Positions 21,988-23,265 of a stretch of 23,265 nucleotides of DNA are shown piece after piece. How positions within the stretch are numbered: position 1 is the stretch's first letter; the number at the start of each line of letters is the position of its first letter. The position numbers and the translations under genes were made by a program. The notes below the pieces were generated by a model. It was given only the letters and a program-made list of their open reading frames with translations, did no database searches and was not told where the DNA came from. Source of the DNA: a bacterium (GTDB lineage Bacteria; Patescibacteriota; Minisyncoccia; Phycocordibacterales; UBA1550); NCBI GenBank assembly GCA_021812665.1, contig JAKAMX010000006.1, positions 1 to 23,265 of the forward strand, given 5' to 3'.

Positions 21988-22014
21988 CCTCAGCGATCTG
22001 AGGCAAAAGGAGAG
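21988..22014 (+). promoter_or_regulatory. Leader hairpin and strong Shine-Dalgarno of the cassette
   Basis: CCTCAG-CGAT-CTGAGG (21988-22003) is a perfect 6-bp hairpin. Right after it, AAAAGGAGAG (22005-22014) places GGAG six bases before GTG 22019. Strong ribosome binding sites are otherwise almost absent in the window, so this one decides the GTG start. Confidence 0.75.
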
Positions 22015-22018
22015 TTCC

Positions 22019-22336
22019 GTGAGTACAACATCAAAGAAAAGCAAGAAAAAAGAGCAGCCGCTCGTTCAGCTCGATGTCCTGGGTTCAAGGCATGGCCACG
22101 AGTCAGAGGTCATCAGCATCGAGGACAACAAGCCCGAGCGTCGTGCTGAGCTGGCCGAGCATGTGAACAAGCTCATCAAGAGCGGTTTCGCGATCATGCT
22201 TGGCGATGGAACCAAGGTGGTCGGTTTCGATCCGGAAACCAGCTCTTGGCTGGTAAAAGGAAAGACCCAAAAGCCAGAGAAGATTTCTGCTCAGGGAAAC
22301 AAAGCGACGGCCATGGCGCCAGTCGTTGGAGGTTGA
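22019..22336 (+). CDS. Uncharacterised small protein, first gene of the foreign-looking cassette
   Basis: A 105-residue soluble protein that I do not recognise. It has a lysine-rich N-terminus (SKKSKKKE), a central helical segment (RRAELAEHVNKLIKSGFAIM) and a probable small beta unit DGTKVVGFDPETSSWLVKG. It starts with GTG behind a strong Shine-Dalgarno sequence and ends with TGA, and uses CTG for Leu several times (neighbours favour CTC/CTT). These features suggest a different origin from the surrounding genes. Its end contains the Shine-Dalgarno sequence of the next gene, so the two form an operon. Confidence 0.75.
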   Translation: MSTTSKKSKKKEQPLVQLDVLGSRHGHESEVISIEDNKPERRAELAEHVNKLIKSGFAIMLGDGTKVVGFDPETSSWLVKGKTQKPEKISAQGNKATAMAPVVGG

Positions 22337-22337
22337 A

Positions 22338-23156
22338 GTGGCAAGTCCACAGAAGTATGCAGCGTGGACGCGCCTTCGACGTCGTGATGCAGAATGTGAT
22401 CGAAGATTTCTCGAGCTTTTTAAAATCGATACCCCGGCAAGCTTTCCTGTCGCAGCTGCGATGAATAACATACCCATCGAGACCAAGTATGGAAGTGTTG
22501 AGTCGGCATTGGCTACCGCCTTTGAAAACCTCAAGAAGGAAAGAAAGCTACCGCAGGTCACACCACCAGAAGACGAAGAAGTGCCAGGTAAGTTTATTAA
22601 TAGCTGGTACGCAAAACGAATTCGTGGTGGAATTCTAGAACGAAACCTCGTTTATGTGTATGTGGAAAATCCAGATGACCCACCGAAAGAGTGGCGGAAG
22701 AAATTCGTACAAGAAGGTTGGATCCCCCGTTATCGGGAATCAACATTCATGCATCTACAAACAGCATGGAAGGCTGATTACCAATTTGGTTTTGCGGAGG
22801 AGAAAGCGCATAAAAAACTTCGCGAGTTAATCGAACCATTTGAGTACGAACGCTACCTCCTGACTGGTGTTATTGTTTTTGTCGGGAAAGGAGGCGTTCA
22901 GTACATGATCCGCAAAGGAAAGCCGACATTGTCGTTTCGAATTGTGCCGTCGGAGACCAAGGAGGGTGAATCAACATTTCGTCCTCTCGCTGCCATGTGT
23001 ACCCATTCCGCTGGTTACTTTTCTCGAACGTGGGCGAGTTTCTTACCCCCCACTGACGATGTAATCACCCACTTACTCCTCTTGCGACGAGGCGAGCACG
23101 AGTTTTGGAAACGGTGTCAGCAACATCATTTTGATGAAGTTGAAGCATGCATTTGA
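22338..23156 (+). CDS. Uncharacterised protein, second gene of the cassette
   Basis: A 272-residue protein of unknown function. The start is GTG 22338, because GGAGG (22328-22332) lies five bases upstream; an in-frame TTG at 22326 is less likely. It ends in TGA. The N-terminal part is charged and helical (YAAWTRLRRRDAECDRRF). Residues from about 175 (YLLTGVIVFVGKGGVQYMIR) lead to a compact C-terminal block with CTH (221-223), PPTDD (237-241) and HEFWKRCQQHH (254-264). This block recalls a recurrent C-terminal pattern (C-x-H, then a PTD-type motif, then a conserved aromatic and His) in uncharacterised phage or mobile proteins; that resemblance is from memory and unverified. There is no signal peptide or membrane helix. 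A strong terminator follows. Confidence 0.78.
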   Translation: MASPQKYAAWTRLRRRDAECDRRFLELFKIDTPASFPVAAAMNNIPIETKYGSVESALATAFENLKKERKLPQVTPPEDEEVPGKFINSWYAKRIRGGILERNLVYVYVENPDDPPKEWRKKFVQEGWIPRYRESTFMHLQTAWKADYQFGFAEEKAHKKLRELIEPFEYERYLLTGVIVFVGKGGVQYMIRKGKPTLSFRIVPSETKEGESTFRPLAAMCTHSAGYFSRTWASFLPPTDDVITHLLLLRRGEHEFWKRCQQHHFDEVEACI

Positions 23157-23159
23157 CGC

Positions 23160-23190
23160 AGCGCCGACCGGCAAGGTCGGCGCTTTTTTA
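23160..23190 (+). terminator. Rho-independent terminator closing the cassette
   Basis: AGCGCCGACC (23160-23169) pairs perfectly with GGTCGGCGCT (23175-23184) around the loop GGCAA, followed by a run of T to 23189. It begins four bases after the TGA stop. Confidence 0.95.
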
Positions 23191-23204
23191 TTGCAACTAT
23201 ATCT

Positions 23205-23233
23205 TTGCCGGGCGGGCTCCTTTTGTGTATGAT
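23205..23233 (+). promoter_or_regulatory. Promoter of the gene at the right edge (predicted leaderless)
   Basis: TTGCCG (23205-23210), a 17-base spacer and TATGAT (23228-23233), eight bases before ATG 23242. It has the same compact geometry as the other resident promoters. Confidence 0.6.
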
Positions 23234-23241
23234 AGTCAAAT

Positions 23242-23265
23242 ATGGAGAAACAGCAGGGGCATATT
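23242..23265 (+). CDS. Start of a gene cut by the right edge
   Basis: An ATG followed by codons for MEKQQGHI to the window end. It is called a gene start because a well-spaced promoter lies just upstream and a terminator isolates it from the cassette. Product unknown; too short to identify. Confidence 0.5.

Noticed and set aside
1..23265. CRISPR arrays, insertion sequences or integrase-based islands
   Set aside because: No spaced direct repeats, terminal inverted repeats or transposase/integrase motifs were seen on either strand.

Overview
The window looks like chromosome from a Candidate Phyla Radiation (Patescibacteria, probably Parcubacteria-like) bacterium. This is inferred from divergent or shortened housekeeping enzymes, a LemA / Tim44-like / HtpX membrane module, an RG-rich RNase J, isolated pathway fragments, an almost complete lack of Shine-Dalgarno sequences and many short uncharacterised proteins. 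No rRNA gene or marker tree was available, so the assignment is tentative. Genes are dense. No insertion sequence, integrase or CRISPR array was seen, and no gene-free gap exceeds 300 bases.

Layout. 1-2890 (minus): secG, an anchored family-5 solute-binding protein and the 5' two-fifths or so of an RNase J gene that runs off the left edge. 3028-7774 (plus): groES-groEL, then lemA, a Tim44-like/DUF3137-like membrane protein and htpX. 7830-8348 (plus): a small ArsR-type regulator and a glutaredoxin, closed by a bidirectional terminator. 8407-11739 (minus): a small membrane protein, a P3A-type (proton-pump-like) ATPase and a stand-alone GTP cyclohydrolase II. 11804-13004 (minus): a secreted or anchored thermonuclease, tRNA-Ser(GGA) and a helical hypothetical protein. 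13076-16265 (plus): rpmE, prfA, rpsB, tsf and a small membrane protein. 16335-17472 (plus): tRNA-Thr(TGT) and a directly abutting gene for a possible TIKI/TraB-like protein. 17560-21938 (plus): a tight operon of glycerate 2-kinase, enolase, a minimal pyruvate kinase and dihydroorotate dehydrogenase. 22019-23156 (plus): a two-gene cassette of foreign character with its own terminator. 23242 onward: the first eight codons of another gene.

How the parts work together. The glycerate kinase, enolase and pyruvate kinase genes overlap or nearly touch and form a linear route glycerate -> 2-phosphoglycerate -> PEP -> pyruvate. GroES/GroEL and LemA/Tim44-like/HtpX are cytosolic and membrane protein-quality systems placed side by side. 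rpmE, prfA, rpsB and tsf supply translation functions.

Most noteworthy. (1) At least six protein genes have a sigma70-like -10 box only 6-9 bases before the start codon, which predicts leaderless mRNAs. (2) An 18-bp perfect inverted repeat sits at the 5' end of the Tim44-like gene, with two alternative start codons inside it. (3) Both tRNA genes are followed at 0 and 8 bases by protein genes, one beginning on the base after the encoded CCA. (4) All 24 complete resident genes end in TAA or TAG, whereas both cassette genes end in TGA and carry strong Shine-Dalgarno sequences. (5) Dihydroorotate dehydrogenase has a class-2 layout but a class-1-like Cys. (6) The pyruvate kinase is reduced to little more than its barrel domain.
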